Below are positions 52,816 through 60,911 of a stretch of 64,000 bases of DNA, piece after piece. The DNA comes from FEN-1139 sp038207155 (lineage in GTDB: Bacteria > Myxococcota_A > Polyangia > Polyangiales > Polyangiaceae). Numbering within the stretch: the first letter of the stretch is position 1; every line of letters begins with the position of its first letter. A model generated the notes under the pieces. That model was not told where the DNA came from and searched no databases. It saw nothing but the letters and a program-made list of their open reading frames with translations. The position numbers and the translations under genes were made by a program. The stretch is from the NCBI GenBank assembly GCA_038207155.1, contig JBBRAB010000018.1, forward strand, positions 1-64,000, in the 5' to 3' direction.

Positions 52816-54707
52816 ACGAGGTAAGCTTCTCGGAGATTTTAGGCGCCGCGCAGCTGCGTCGCGCCGCATTGCCAGGCGAGCTGGCAGGCTATCTGGCTCT
52901 GGCGGTGGCCGATCACTTGATGGGTCAAGCCCTCGAGCTCACCCTGCCGCAACTGCAGCTGGTCGAGGATGGCCGCGTTCAAACGAGCGGTGGGCTCCCT
53001 TGCTCCGAAGAGCGCGCCGAGGCCCTGCTGGTGTCGCTGCTCTCACGCTTGCTGCTCGTCGCGAGCTCGGTCACGCCTGGCCTACTGCGCGCGAGCCGTC
53101 CGCGTCTGCATCGCAGCCTCGCCGAGCTCGTGCGCGAGCTTGAAACCGCCCTAATTCCGGTCAATCGTGGCGCTGCGCGCCGCGCGCTAGCGCGCCTCTG
53201 CCGCGAGGTGCTGCGCGCCCGCGGGCAGGCTCAGGTGGAGATTGCTCCTCAGCTGCTCGCTCCTGAAGGCGGCCCTGTCGGCGTTGTGGCGCCCCTACGT
53301 TCCTCCCGTCCGACGCCCGCCGTGCAAGCGGTCGTCGCCGTCGCTGCGATGGTTGAGCCAACGGTCGTGGAGGCGCCCGCAGTGGCGTGGCTCGACCACA
53401 CCGTCCCTCTGCCCGCCGTGACTCGCGCTGCGCAGGTGCCGACGTTTGGTAGCGCGCTGCCCGTCGTGATCCCGGATCTCGATGTGCCCGCGCCGAACCA
53501 ACCCCCAGAGCGAACACCCGTGGTGTCGCAAGCCTTCACGATGCCCCTGCCGGCGGTGGAGGTGCGTAACTTTTCCGCGCCAATCAGCCCGAAAAACACT
53601 GCTGCGCCTGCGAGCGTGCTGCAAGCGTCAGCGGCCGAGCCGGTTGTCGAGACTGTCGCTGCCGACACCGCTCCGATGCCGGCGAGCTTTGATTCAGTCG
53701 ACGAAGACGACTGGATCGAGGTCCCGATGGACGATGGCGAGCCGTCGATCGCTCTGCGACTCGCCGGGGTGGCCAAGGCGGTCGCCGCTCATCGTCAGGC
53801 TCATGCGCCCAACTCGGTAGACGCGAGCTCGTCGGTGAACGCGCCCACTTCCGCGCCTGATGCTACGGCGGCTCCCGCCGCGCCTTCCGCGATGTCGAGT
53901 GAAGAGGCCGCGCCGCTGCTGCTCACGCGCTTGGTCTCTGACAATTTGCTGCATGACACGGTGCTCGACGCGCCCGTCGCTTTGTACGAGCTCGAGGCAA
54001 GCTCTGCGCCCTCAGCCGTCGAGCAGATCCTCAACCAACTTGCGGCGCCGAGCGCACAGGCATCAAGCTGCACCAGTCAGAGCGCGCCAGTCTTAACGGG
54101 GCAGCCCACGACGGTTCTGTTTGACGATGACGAGCTCTGTCGCGGCCTGCGTCGCATCGCCGAGCTGCAGCTCACCCCGGAGCCGGTCGCGGTCTTCACC
54201 GAAACGCCGCCTCCCGCTGTGGTCAGCGCCGAGCCGGAGTCACCCGCGAATCGCGGCCTCACTCGGACACTCTCCGGACTCGGAGGCGCGCTCGCTCTGG
54301 CCCTCGTGGTTGGCGGACTCGGTCTCCGACTCGCGACCCCGAGCGCGGCGAGCGCGAGTCAGGTTCCCGAGGTGGCGGCTCCCGTGGCTATGGTCATGCC
54401 GCCGCAAGGGGGCGTCGACCCTCTGCAAGCTCTGGTTCCCAGCTGTCAGGCGAGCCTCGAGGTGCGTCACTTGGCTGGCAGCTCACGCGCTCGCTTGACG
54501 CAATCGGCTCCGTCGCCCTACGCCAAAGGCGAGGAACGCCCGGGGCCGCTCGCGCGGTTCGAGGGATTGCGCTGCGGCGCGCCGGCCGAGCTGCTCGTCG
54601 GGAGCCGCGAGCAGGGGTGGCGGCGCCTGCCGATCGAGCGTTTGGCGCTCGAGCAGGGGCCGCAGAACGCGGCTCCGCAGGTGGTCGTCGATCTAGCTGC
54701 CCAGTAG
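52812..54707 (+). CDS. Large Ala/Pro/Val-rich membrane protein, unknown
   Basis: 631 residues, translationally coupled to hisF. The first 140 residues are helical and Leu/Arg/Ala-rich (LARLCREVLRARG), then a long linker rich in Ala/Val/Pro/Thr, a membrane helix (about 495-515, LGGALALALVVGGLGL) and a C-terminal domain of about 110 residues with two Cys (VPSCQAS, GLRCGAP) likely to be periplasmic. The linker contains acidic SIALRLAG-type patches. No family recognised; possibly a signalling or envelope protein with an N-terminal adaptor domain. Confidence 0.6.
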   Translation: MNEVSFSEILGAAQLRRAALPGELAGYLALAVADHLMGQALELTLPQLQLVEDGRVQTSGGLPCSEERAEALLVSLLSRLLLVASSVTPGLLRASRPRLHRSLAELVRELETALIPVNRGAARRALARLCREVLRARGQAQVEIAPQLLAPEGGPVGVVAPLRSSRPTPAVQAVVAVAAMVEPTVVEAPAVAWLDHTVPLPAVTRAAQVPTFGSALPVVIPDLDVPAPNQPPERTPVVSQAFTMPLPAVEVRNFSAPISPKNTAAPASVLQASAAEPVVETVAADTAPMPASFDSVDEDDWIEVPMDDGEPSIALRLAGVAKAVAAHRQAHAPNSVDASSSVNAPTSAPDATAAPAAPSAMSSEEAAPLLLTRLVSDNLLHDTVLDAPVALYELEASSAPSAVEQILNQLAAPSAQASSCTSQSAPVLTGQPTTVLFDDDELCRGLRRIAELQLTPEPVAVFTETPPPAVVSAEPESPANRGLTRTLSGLGGALALALVVGGLGLRLATPSAASASQVPEVAAPVAMVMPPQGGVDPLQALVPSCQASLEVRHLAGSSRARLTQSAPSPYAKGEERPGPLARFEGLRCGAPAELLVGSREQGWRRLPIERLALEQGPQNAAPQVVVDLAAQ

Positions 54708-54746
54708 GGCAATCGGGATTGACGCTGCCCGTGGATATCCGCGAAG

Positions 54747-55145
54747 ATGCGGCTTATGCACGAACAGAACCTCGCGATCGTCAAGGGACTGGTCAGCGTG
54801 GCTTGGGCTGATGGCAAGGTCGCCGCTGAGGAGATGCAGCTGATTGACGGCTTGCTCGAGGCCTTTGGGGCGACCCCCAGCGAGGCCTTCGAGGTCCGTC
54901 AGTTCGCCAAGGTCCCGCGCACCATCGAAGACGTCCCGTTGACGGACTTGAGCGCTGACGACCGCCGACGACTCGTGCACCACGCTGTGCTCATCACGTT
55001 CGTTGATGGTCATCAGGATGAGCGCGAGCGTGAGGTACTGGCCGCGCTCGTCGAGAAGCTACGGATACCCGAGCAAGAGGTGGGTCCGCTGCTCGCTGCG
55101 GCCGAAAAACAGGCGCTGGCGCTCGTGCACCTGCTCAAGCTCTGA
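54747..55145 (+). CDS. TerB-like/DjlA-N-terminal-type protein
   Basis: 132 residues, helical. The segment SVAWADGKVAAEEMQLIDGL resembles the TerB and DjlA N-terminal domain, which has an acidic, possibly metal-binding ADGxxxxEE motif; a second copy-like motif is FVDGHQDEREREVL. There is an alternative ATG at 54756. TerB-like folds occur in stress and membrane-associated proteins. Nothing else indicates a role. Confidence 0.7.
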   Translation: MRLMHEQNLAIVKGLVSVAWADGKVAAEEMQLIDGLLEAFGATPSEAFEVRQFAKVPRTIEDVPLTDLSADDRRRLVHHAVLITFVDGHQDEREREVLAALVEKLRIPEQEVGPLLAAAEKQALALVHLLKL

Positions 55146-55161
55146 GCCCCGACGAGCTGAC

Positions 55162-55236
55162 GCGCGGGTCCGCGTCGCGCGGGTCCGCGTCGCGTGGGTC
55201 CGCGTCGCGTGGGTCCGCGTCATGTGGATCCGCGTC
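55162..55236. repeat. Five tandem 15-bp repeats, intergenic
   Basis: Units at 55162, 55177, 55192, 55207 and 55222 share a G(C/T)GTCCGCGTC core; the last is diverged and a degenerate sixth follows. They lie in the 138-base gap between the convergent TerB-like and receiver genes, so they may act in the 3' ends of both transcripts. Confidence 0.8.
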
Positions 55237-55283
55237 GCGCGGCCCCAGAGCGAGCGCGCACCACGCCGCAGGTTAGCGAGCGG

Positions 55284-55664
55284 TCAGCGCGGGCGCGCCA
55301 AGGAGGCCAAGCGATCGATCTCCTTGAGCAGGGCGATTGGGCTAAAAGGCTTGGTGTAATAAGCCGAGGCGCCCGCTTCAGTGGCCTTGCGCCGCGAGTC
55401 ATCATCGTCGAGCGCAGTGATGATGACGACGGGGATGGTCGCTGTGGCGGCCTCCGCCCGCAGGCGCCTGCATACCTCGAAGCCGTCGAACTGACCGGGA
55501 AGGTTCAGATCGAGCAGGACGAGCTCTGGGGGTTCTGCCGTGGCCGCCTCAATGGCGCGACTACCCGTGGACACGGCCGTGACCGAGTAGCCTCGAGCAC
55601 CGACGAGGGCTTCAATCATGCGGCGGATAGAGTCTTGGTCCTCGACGACGAGAATTCGCACCAC
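55284..55664 (-). CDS. Stand-alone response regulator receiver
   Basis: 126 residues, one receiver domain and no output: acidic pair near Glu8/Asp9 (VVEDQDSIRR), phospho-acceptor Asp52 (LVLLDLNLPG), Thr in VVIITAL and Lys in YYTKPFSP. CheY-like or Spo0F-like; its kinase and target are unknown. Divergent from rsmG. Confidence 0.9.
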   Translation of the reverse strand: MVRILVVEDQDSIRRMIEALVGARGYSVTAVSTGSRAIEAATAEPPELVLLDLNLPGQFDGFEVCRRLRAEAATATIPVVIITALDDDDSRRKATEAGASAYYTKPFSPIALLKEIDRLASLARPR

Positions 55665-55805
55665 TTCATCATAACCGCAAGTCGTGACCTGGCGGTGCGG
55701 TAAAATGGCGGCGGCCAGGAGTTTTCCGCGAATTTCTCGGCGTGGTCAGCGGGCAGGGTTCGGAGCAGGGTTGAGGGCAAGGGGGTTGCGTGGCAAGTCT
55801 GGCCC

Positions 55806-56507
55806 GTGCCTTCGCCCGATTTGACAGACAACGCTGCCGGCCCTGCTGAGCTTGCGCTGCCCCTGACTGAGCTCCAGCGGGGCCAGGCGGAGCGGTTCCT
55901 GGAGCTACTGCTGGCGGCCAACGAGCAGTTCAACCTGACCGCCCTGCGGAGTCCCGAGGAGGCTTGGGAGCGACACGTGGTCGAGAGTCTGCGCGTGGTG
56001 CCGCTGCTTGGGCCATGCAAGACGTTGCTCGACGTGGGCTCCGGCGGCGGCGTGCCAGGGATGCTGTTTGCGATCGCTTGCCCAGACACCCAGGTGACTC
56101 TGCTCGAGGCCACCGAGAAAAAGGCGCTATTTCTTGAGACCACCGCCAAGGCGCTGGGACTCGACAATGTCACGGTGGTCTGTCGTCGTGCCGAGCAGGC
56201 TGCGGGCGTCGGCGAACCGATGCGCGGCGCCTTCGATCTCGTGACGGCGCGCGCGGTGGCTGCGCTGCGCATCTTGCTTGAACTGACGGTGCCGTTTCTG
56301 CGCGTTGGAGGCACCCTGGTGGCCGTCAAAGGCGAGCGCGCGCCAAGCGAGCTGCTGGAGGCTGAGCGCGCGATGAAACTCTTGAACGTCGAGCTGGTCG
56401 ACTCCGAGCGTCAGAGCACGGCCACCGTGCTGCGGCTGCGCAAGACGGCGCCGACGTCCGACAAGTATCCTCGCCGTTCGGGCGAACCCAAGCGGCGACC
56501 GCTGTGA
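55806..56507 (+). CDS. rsmG: 16S rRNA m7G527 methyltransferase RsmG
   Basis: Methylates G527 of 16S rRNA using SAM. 233 residues, GTG start. SAM motif LLDVGSGGGVPGMLFA, N-terminal FNLTALRSPEEAWERHVVES, VTLLEATEKKALFLE and DLVTARAVAAL are all characteristic. The C-terminal KYPRRSGEPKRRPL matches the family ending PRRPGxPKxxPL. Its stop overlaps the next gene (GTGA). Confidence 0.95.
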   Translation: MPSPDLTDNAAGPAELALPLTELQRGQAERFLELLLAANEQFNLTALRSPEEAWERHVVESLRVVPLLGPCKTLLDVGSGGGVPGMLFAIACPDTQVTLLEATEKKALFLETTAKALGLDNVTVVCRRAEQAAGVGEPMRGAFDLVTARAVAALRILLELTVPFLRVGGTLVAVKGERAPSELLEAERAMKLLNVELVDSERQSTATVLRLRKTAPTSDKYPRRSGEPKRRPL

Positions 56508-57019
56508 GCCAGCTGCCTCCGGAACCCACGCTCAAATACCTGGCGCATTATCCCGCCGATGTGCTCGAGCAGGTGCGTGAGGTCATCGCGACTGGGGAGC
56601 TTGGTCAGCGGCTCGCCAAGCGTTATCCGAAAGCGCCGGAAGTCACGACCGATCACGCCCTTCATCCCTACGTGATGGCGCTCAAGAACGCCTATCTCAA
56701 GACCAGTCCGACACCCCACCGGATCTGCTTTGACGACAAGCTGAGCACACTGCACCGCTCGCTCGGTCAACATGTCGCCATCTCACGGGTGCAGGGGCAA
56801 AAACTCAAGGCCAAGGTCGAACTGCGCATCTCGAGTCTGTTCAAGCAGACGCCGCCTGAGTTCCTGAAGATGGTGGTCGTGCACGAGCTGGCACATCTGC
56901 GAGAGCGCGAGCACAACAAGGCGTTTTATGCGCTCTGTTGTCACCAGGAGCCGAATTACCATCAGTACGAGTTCGACCTTCGGCTGTATCTCACGCACCG
57001 CGACCTTTCCGCGCGCTGA
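56504..57019 (+). CDS. YgjP/SprT-like metallopeptidase-fold protein
   Basis: 171 residues from a GTG overlapping rsmG. The metal motif is HELAHLREREHNKAF (HExxH followed by a third His), as in YgjP and WLM-type metallopeptidases, and the N-terminal part is helical. It is a cytoplasmic zinc hydrolase of unknown substrate, coupled to rsmG in translation. Confidence 0.85.
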   Translation: MSQLPPEPTLKYLAHYPADVLEQVREVIATGELGQRLAKRYPKAPEVTTDHALHPYVMALKNAYLKTSPTPHRICFDDKLSTLHRSLGQHVAISRVQGQKLKAKVELRISSLFKQTPPEFLKMVVVHELAHLREREHNKAFYALCCHQEPNYHQYEFDLRLYLTHRDLSAR

Positions 57020-57044
57020 GTGCTGCCGCTCGCGCTGAGGGAGG

Positions 57045-58409
57045 CTAGCTGTCGCCGCCCAGCATGCAGCGCGTTTCACAGCGGTGATGCATGGACTGAC
57101 CGAGCTCGAGCCGCAGTCCGAGCGCTTGGGCGACCGAGCCCGCCAGGACCCAGCTGAGCCCGCCGGGTCGTCCAAGTGAGGACGGATCCCCAACGCCTCG
57201 CACGAGTGGCCCCTGGGCGCTCTCCGGTACCACGGGTCCGCCATCCTCGATCGCGAGCTCAAGACCGATGCTCAGCGGGCGCAGCGAGAGCAGGATCTCT
57301 CCACCCATGCCCGTGGCCGCGATGGCTTGATCGGTCAGCGCGCGCAGCAGCAGGCTGAGGAGCCCGCGGCAGCCCATGTAAGGCGCTTCAGTGGGCGCAT
57401 CGACGCGTAGCGTGACCCCGTGTCGCGCCGCGCGTGAATCGGCCGCGCCGGCGACCTGATGGAGCAGCGCGGCGAGATCGAGCGCGCTCGACTGCTCACT
57501 GGTGGGCGCGTGCACGATGCGGTCGAGCTCTGACACGAGCTCAGAAAATCCCGCGGCGCGGCGTGACAGACTCAGCGCGAGCTCATGTTGATCCCCGAGC
57601 TTGCCGGCGACTGCGGCTACGTCGGCGCGCAGTGCTTCAGTGGAGGAGCGCAGACTGCGCACGAGCGGCGAGGCGATCGCCACGAGCTGCAGCAGGCGGT
57701 CACTGTTGGACGGCGGCTGGGACGGCGGAGGAACCGATGATGGGTGCCCACCGACGGTGAAGGCTTCGGCCAGCTCTTTGGCGTACACGGCGCCGAGTTC
57801 CTGCGCCTGTTCGAGCTCTTTGCGGAGCTGCTGCAGCTCGCGCTGTTCGCTCGGTACGTCTGCGGGGAGCGAAAGGATTTGACGATTGAGCTCGAGCTCG
57901 ACGCGCCCGGCGTGGCGCACTGCCATGCGGTGCAGCCAGCGGTGTTCGAGATCACGCGCGCCACTGCTGTCCGGACCCAGCTCGGCGCTGATGTGAACGA
58001 TATCGTTCTCACGGCGGACGCGAATGTGCGTGGCGGGCCCGCCCGTTCCCACGCCGACCAAAACACTCAGCATGCGGCGGAGATCGGACTCAACGCCTTG
58101 CACCTCGGTGCCTGCGCCGGGCTCGACCGCGATCCGCGCGTCCGGCGCGATCTCGAACAGCAGGGACGCGACGTCGATGCGACCGCGGCGCCCTTTGGCG
58201 TGACCGGGCTGCGACTCAAGCTCGCTCATCAACTCAATGGCGCCATCGAGCGCGTCGAGCATCGACTCGACCGGTGGCGGTCGAACTGACGGCACTTCGG
58301 GGCCGACTCGCAGTTGGGTCACGCCCTCACGAAGTGCGCGCGAGGTGCCGCGTGCCTCCTGCATGAGCAGCCAACCGAGCTCCTGGCGGGTCAAGGTGTT
58401 GTCAGTCAC
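57045..58409 (-). CDS. Histidine-kinase-like protein with degenerate GHKL domains
   Basis: 454 residues from a GTG at 58409 (VTDNTLTRQELGWLLMQEARG). The open frame extends to 58880, but that part is antisense to argH. After a coiled N-terminus there are two GHKL-like modules: about 80-180 (ARIAVEPGAGTEVQGVESDL...THIRVRRENDIVHISAEL) and about 330-440 (VTLRVDAPTEAPYMGCRGLL, LLLRALTDQAIAATG, IGLELAIEDGGPVVPESAQG, GRPGGLSWVLAGSVAQALGL). A coiled coil joins them. The N-box Asn is replaced (ALTDQAI) and no H-box is seen, so it may bind no ATP or act as a scaffold. Convergent with the YgjP-like gene. Confidence 0.65.
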   Translation of the reverse strand: MTDNTLTRQELGWLLMQEARGTSRALREGVTQLRVGPEVPSVRPPPVESMLDALDGAIELMSELESQPGHAKGRRGRIDVASLLFEIAPDARIAVEPGAGTEVQGVESDLRRMLSVLVGVGTGGPATHIRVRRENDIVHISAELGPDSSGARDLEHRWLHRMAVRHAGRVELELNRQILSLPADVPSEQRELQQLRKELEQAQELGAVYAKELAEAFTVGGHPSSVPPPSQPPSNSDRLLQLVAIASPLVRSLRSSTEALRADVAAVAGKLGDQHELALSLSRRAAGFSELVSELDRIVHAPTSEQSSALDLAALLHQVAGAADSRAARHGVTLRVDAPTEAPYMGCRGLLSLLLRALTDQAIAATGMGGEILLSLRPLSIGLELAIEDGGPVVPESAQGPLVRGVGDPSSLGRPGGLSWVLAGSVAQALGLRLELGQSMHHRCETRCMLGGDS

Positions 58410-58568
58410 AGCTGGCGAGCTTACAACGGCCACGCGGCCGCAGAAAGCCTGAAGCGACGCGCGGCGTTTTATGACGGGTATTCTGTGGGCCTGTACGGTG
58501 GCGAGTGGGCGCGCTAGACCAGGGCCCCGCAGACATTGCCGTCGCGGACCCACTTCACGGAGCAGAAC

Positions 58569-59945
58569 ATGAGCGTTGCGCGCGGCGGCCGACTCCCGGC
58601 TGCGATCGACAGGGCGATGCAGAGATTGAACGCGAGCGTCCACGTGGACTCCGCCCTCTGGCGTGAGGACATTCAGGGCTCGATAGCCCATGCGCGGGGG
58701 CTCGTGAGGGTAGGCGTCCTCAGTGAGTCCGAGGGACAGCTCCTGGTCGAGGGCCTGACCAGCATCGCGGGTGAGATCGAGCGCGGCGAGTTCGTGTGGG
58801 ATCCCGTCAAAGAGGACGTCCACATGAACATTGAGTCCCGGCTGGTGGCGCTCGTTGGCCCGGTTGGCGGCAAGCTGCACACGGCGCGCTCGCGCAACGA
58901 CCAGGTGGCGACCGATCTGCGCCTGTACACGCGCCGACAGATCGACGTCACGCTCGAGTCGTTGACCCAGCTTGCCGACGTTCTACTCGACCGCGCAGGC
59001 GAGCTGATCGACGTCGTGATGCCGGCCTACACGCACTTGCAGCGCGCGCAGCCGAGTCGACTCAGTCACCATTTGATGGCGTGGCAAGAGCTGCTGTGGC
59101 GCGACCGCGGACGACTGCTCGACGCGCGCGCGCGCCTCAATGAATGCCCACTGGGTGCGGGCGCGGTGGCGGGGACCGGCTTTGCGCTCGACCGCGTCGG
59201 AGTCGCTGCTGAGCTCAACTTCGACCGCCCCACGCGCAACTCAATCGATGCCACAGCAAGTCGGGATTTCCTGATGGAAACGGCGTCTGCCCTTGCGATC
59301 CTGGGGGTTCACCTGTCGCGCATCGGCGAAGAGATCGTGCTCTGGTCGAGCTACGAGTTCGGCTTCATGTCGCTGAGCGACGCGTTCTCGACGAGCTCGT
59401 CGATGATGCCGCAGAAGAAGAACCCCGACGTGGCCGAGCTGGTGCGCGGCAAGGCCGCTCTTCTGATCGGCCATGTGACGAGTTTGTACGTGCTCGAGAA
59501 GAGCCTAGCGTTCGGTTACGGACGTGAGCTGCAGGAAGACAAGCGACCGATCTTTGACGCCTTCGATGCGGCGCAGACCTGCCTCGATGCCCTGGTGGGC
59601 GCGATTGGGACCGCCTCCTTCCGCGCCGACAAGCTGCGTGCCGCGCTCGATCACGGCCATGTCTGTGCGACGGATCTGGCAGATTATCTGGTGCTCTCGG
59701 GCCTGCCGTTTCGCGAGGCGCATCACGTGGTGGGGCACCTCGTGCGCGAGGCCGAAGAGCGACAGGTGCAGCTCGGTGAGCTGTCGCCCGAGGTGCTCGC
59801 CGCGGCCCACCCGAGCCTGGTCGGACCCGAGATGGCCAGCGCCCTCGACCCCGTGGCCGCTGTGGAACGTCGCAAGCTGATCGGCGGCCCGGCAAAGGTG
59901 CGCGTCTTGCTCGAGGCCAAGGAAGCCCGCGAGCGCTGGAGCTGA
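58569..59945 (+). CDS. argH: Argininosuccinate lyase
   Basis: Last step of arginine synthesis: argininosuccinate to arginine and fumarate. 458 residues from the ATG at 58569 (GGAG eight bases upstream); the TTG at 58536 would add 11 residues. Fumarase/aspartase superfamily signature: SSSMMPQKKNPDVAEL, plus HTARSRNDQVATDLRLY and MPAYTHLQRAQPSRLSHH. It is the only arginine gene in the window. Confidence 0.96.
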   Translation: MSVARGGRLPAAIDRAMQRLNASVHVDSALWREDIQGSIAHARGLVRVGVLSESEGQLLVEGLTSIAGEIERGEFVWDPVKEDVHMNIESRLVALVGPVGGKLHTARSRNDQVATDLRLYTRRQIDVTLESLTQLADVLLDRAGELIDVVMPAYTHLQRAQPSRLSHHLMAWQELLWRDRGRLLDARARLNECPLGAGAVAGTGFALDRVGVAAELNFDRPTRNSIDATASRDFLMETASALAILGVHLSRIGEEIVLWSSYEFGFMSLSDAFSTSSSMMPQKKNPDVAELVRGKAALLIGHVTSLYVLEKSLAFGYGRELQEDKRPIFDAFDAAQTCLDALVGAIGTASFRADKLRAALDHGHVCATDLADYLVLSGLPFREAHHVVGHLVREAEERQVQLGELSPEVLAAAHPSLVGPEMASALDPVAAVERRKLIGGPAKVRVLLEAKEARERWS

Positions 59946-60044
59946 GCGTCACGCCGGGCTTGGTCGTGCCGCTTCAGGCCGCAGGTTCGGGCCAGCTCTG
60001 TCGGGGTGGCTCGCAACTTCTCGGGCAGAGCTGCCGTCTAGGTC

Positions 60045-60069
60045 GCAGCGAGGTCTCGCGCCTCGCTGC
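60045..60069 (+). terminator. Possible terminator after argH
   Basis: Perfect 9-base stem GCAGCGAGG / CCTCGCTGC with a 7-base loop about 100 bases after the argH stop; no T-run follows. Confidence 0.35.
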
Positions 60070-60098
60070 CTGAATCCCCAACGCACTCGCGCTTCATG

Positions 60099-60128
60099 AT
60101 GACGTTATGGGGACGCCTCAGGTAGACT
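60099..60128 (+). promoter_or_regulatory. Candidate promoter of the MglA-like operon
   Basis: ATGACG (60099-60104), 18-base spacer, TAGACT (60123-60128), about 70 bases before the ATG at 60198. Confidence 0.4.
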
Positions 60129-60197
60129 CCCGATTTGTTGCCACATCGCCGCTCAGAAGAGGTTCTGGCAGGCGATGACCGACAGCCAGGCGCACCT

Positions 60198-60911
60198 ATG
60201 CAGCTCGATTTTTCTGCCCGTGAGTTGACGATCAAGCTGGTCTATTACGGACCCGCCCTCAGCGGAAAGACGACCAACCTCCAGGCGCTCCACGACGCAA
60301 GCGCGCCGGACGCCACGGGCCGCCTGATGACCCTAGAAACCAAGGACGATCGAACCCTGTTCTTCGATCTGCTCCCCCTGGTATTTCAGGGCACTCATGG
60401 CCTGAGCGTGCGCATCAAGGTGTTCACCGTGCCGGGGCAGGTCATCCACGCCTCAACGCGCCGTTTGGTGCTGCAGGGCGCGGACGGGGTGGCCTTTATT
60501 GGCGATTCGCGCGAGAGCGAGACGGACGCCAATGCCGAGTCCTTCCGTGACCTGCGAGAGAATCTCAAGCAAAACGGCTTGAACCTCAAGCAGATGCCCT
60601 TAGTGATTCAGTTCAATAAGCGCGATCTGCCTGGGGTCCGAACTGAGGACGAGATCGCCGATCTGGCAGCCCAGGGACGTGAGCCCGTGTATCTGGGGGT
60701 CGCGACCAAGGGAGAGGGCGTGGTTGACACCTTCGTCGGGTTGCTGCACTCCACCTGGCAGGCGCTCGATCTCAAGCATGAGCTCACCAAGAAATTCGGC
60801 TTTCAGACGGGACCGTTCTTTGAGGAGGTCCTGTCGAAGTTCGGTCGCAACGAGCGCATCAAGGACGTACTGACCCGCCGTGTGGGTGGTGCGAGAGAGG
60901 CGGCTCGGTGA
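60198..60911 (+). CDS. MglA-family small Ras-like GTPase
   Basis: 237 residues from the ATG at 60198. P-loop YGPALSGKTTNLQ (residues 17-29), switch-I TLETKDDRTLFFDLLPL, PM3 FTVPGQVIH, G4 QFNKRDLPG and a VATKGEGV G5 region. As in MglA, the PM3 position usually occupied by Asp is Thr, and the DRTLFFD stretch carries the Arg used for hydrolysis. MglA sets cell polarity and recruits the gliding motor. It is about 40 residues longer than the usual 195, with a C-terminal helix extension. Directly coupled to a histidine kinase (GTGA). It may be a paralogue rather than MglA itself. Confidence 0.85.
   Translation: MQLDFSARELTIKLVYYGPALSGKTTNLQALHDASAPDATGRLMTLETKDDRTLFFDLLPLVFQGTHGLSVRIKVFTVPGQVIHASTRRLVLQGADGVAFIGDSRESETDANAESFRDLRENLKQNGLNLKQMPLVIQFNKRDLPGVRTEDEIADLAAQGREPVYLGVATKGEGVVDTFVGLLHSTWQALDLKHELTKKFGFQTGPFFEEVLSKFGRNERIKDVLTRRVGGAREAAR

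Noticed and set aside
58410..58880. N-terminal extension of the kinase-like protein
   Set aside because: Antisense to argH; Arg/Pro-rich composition typical of a shadow, and a GTG at 58409 gives a good start.
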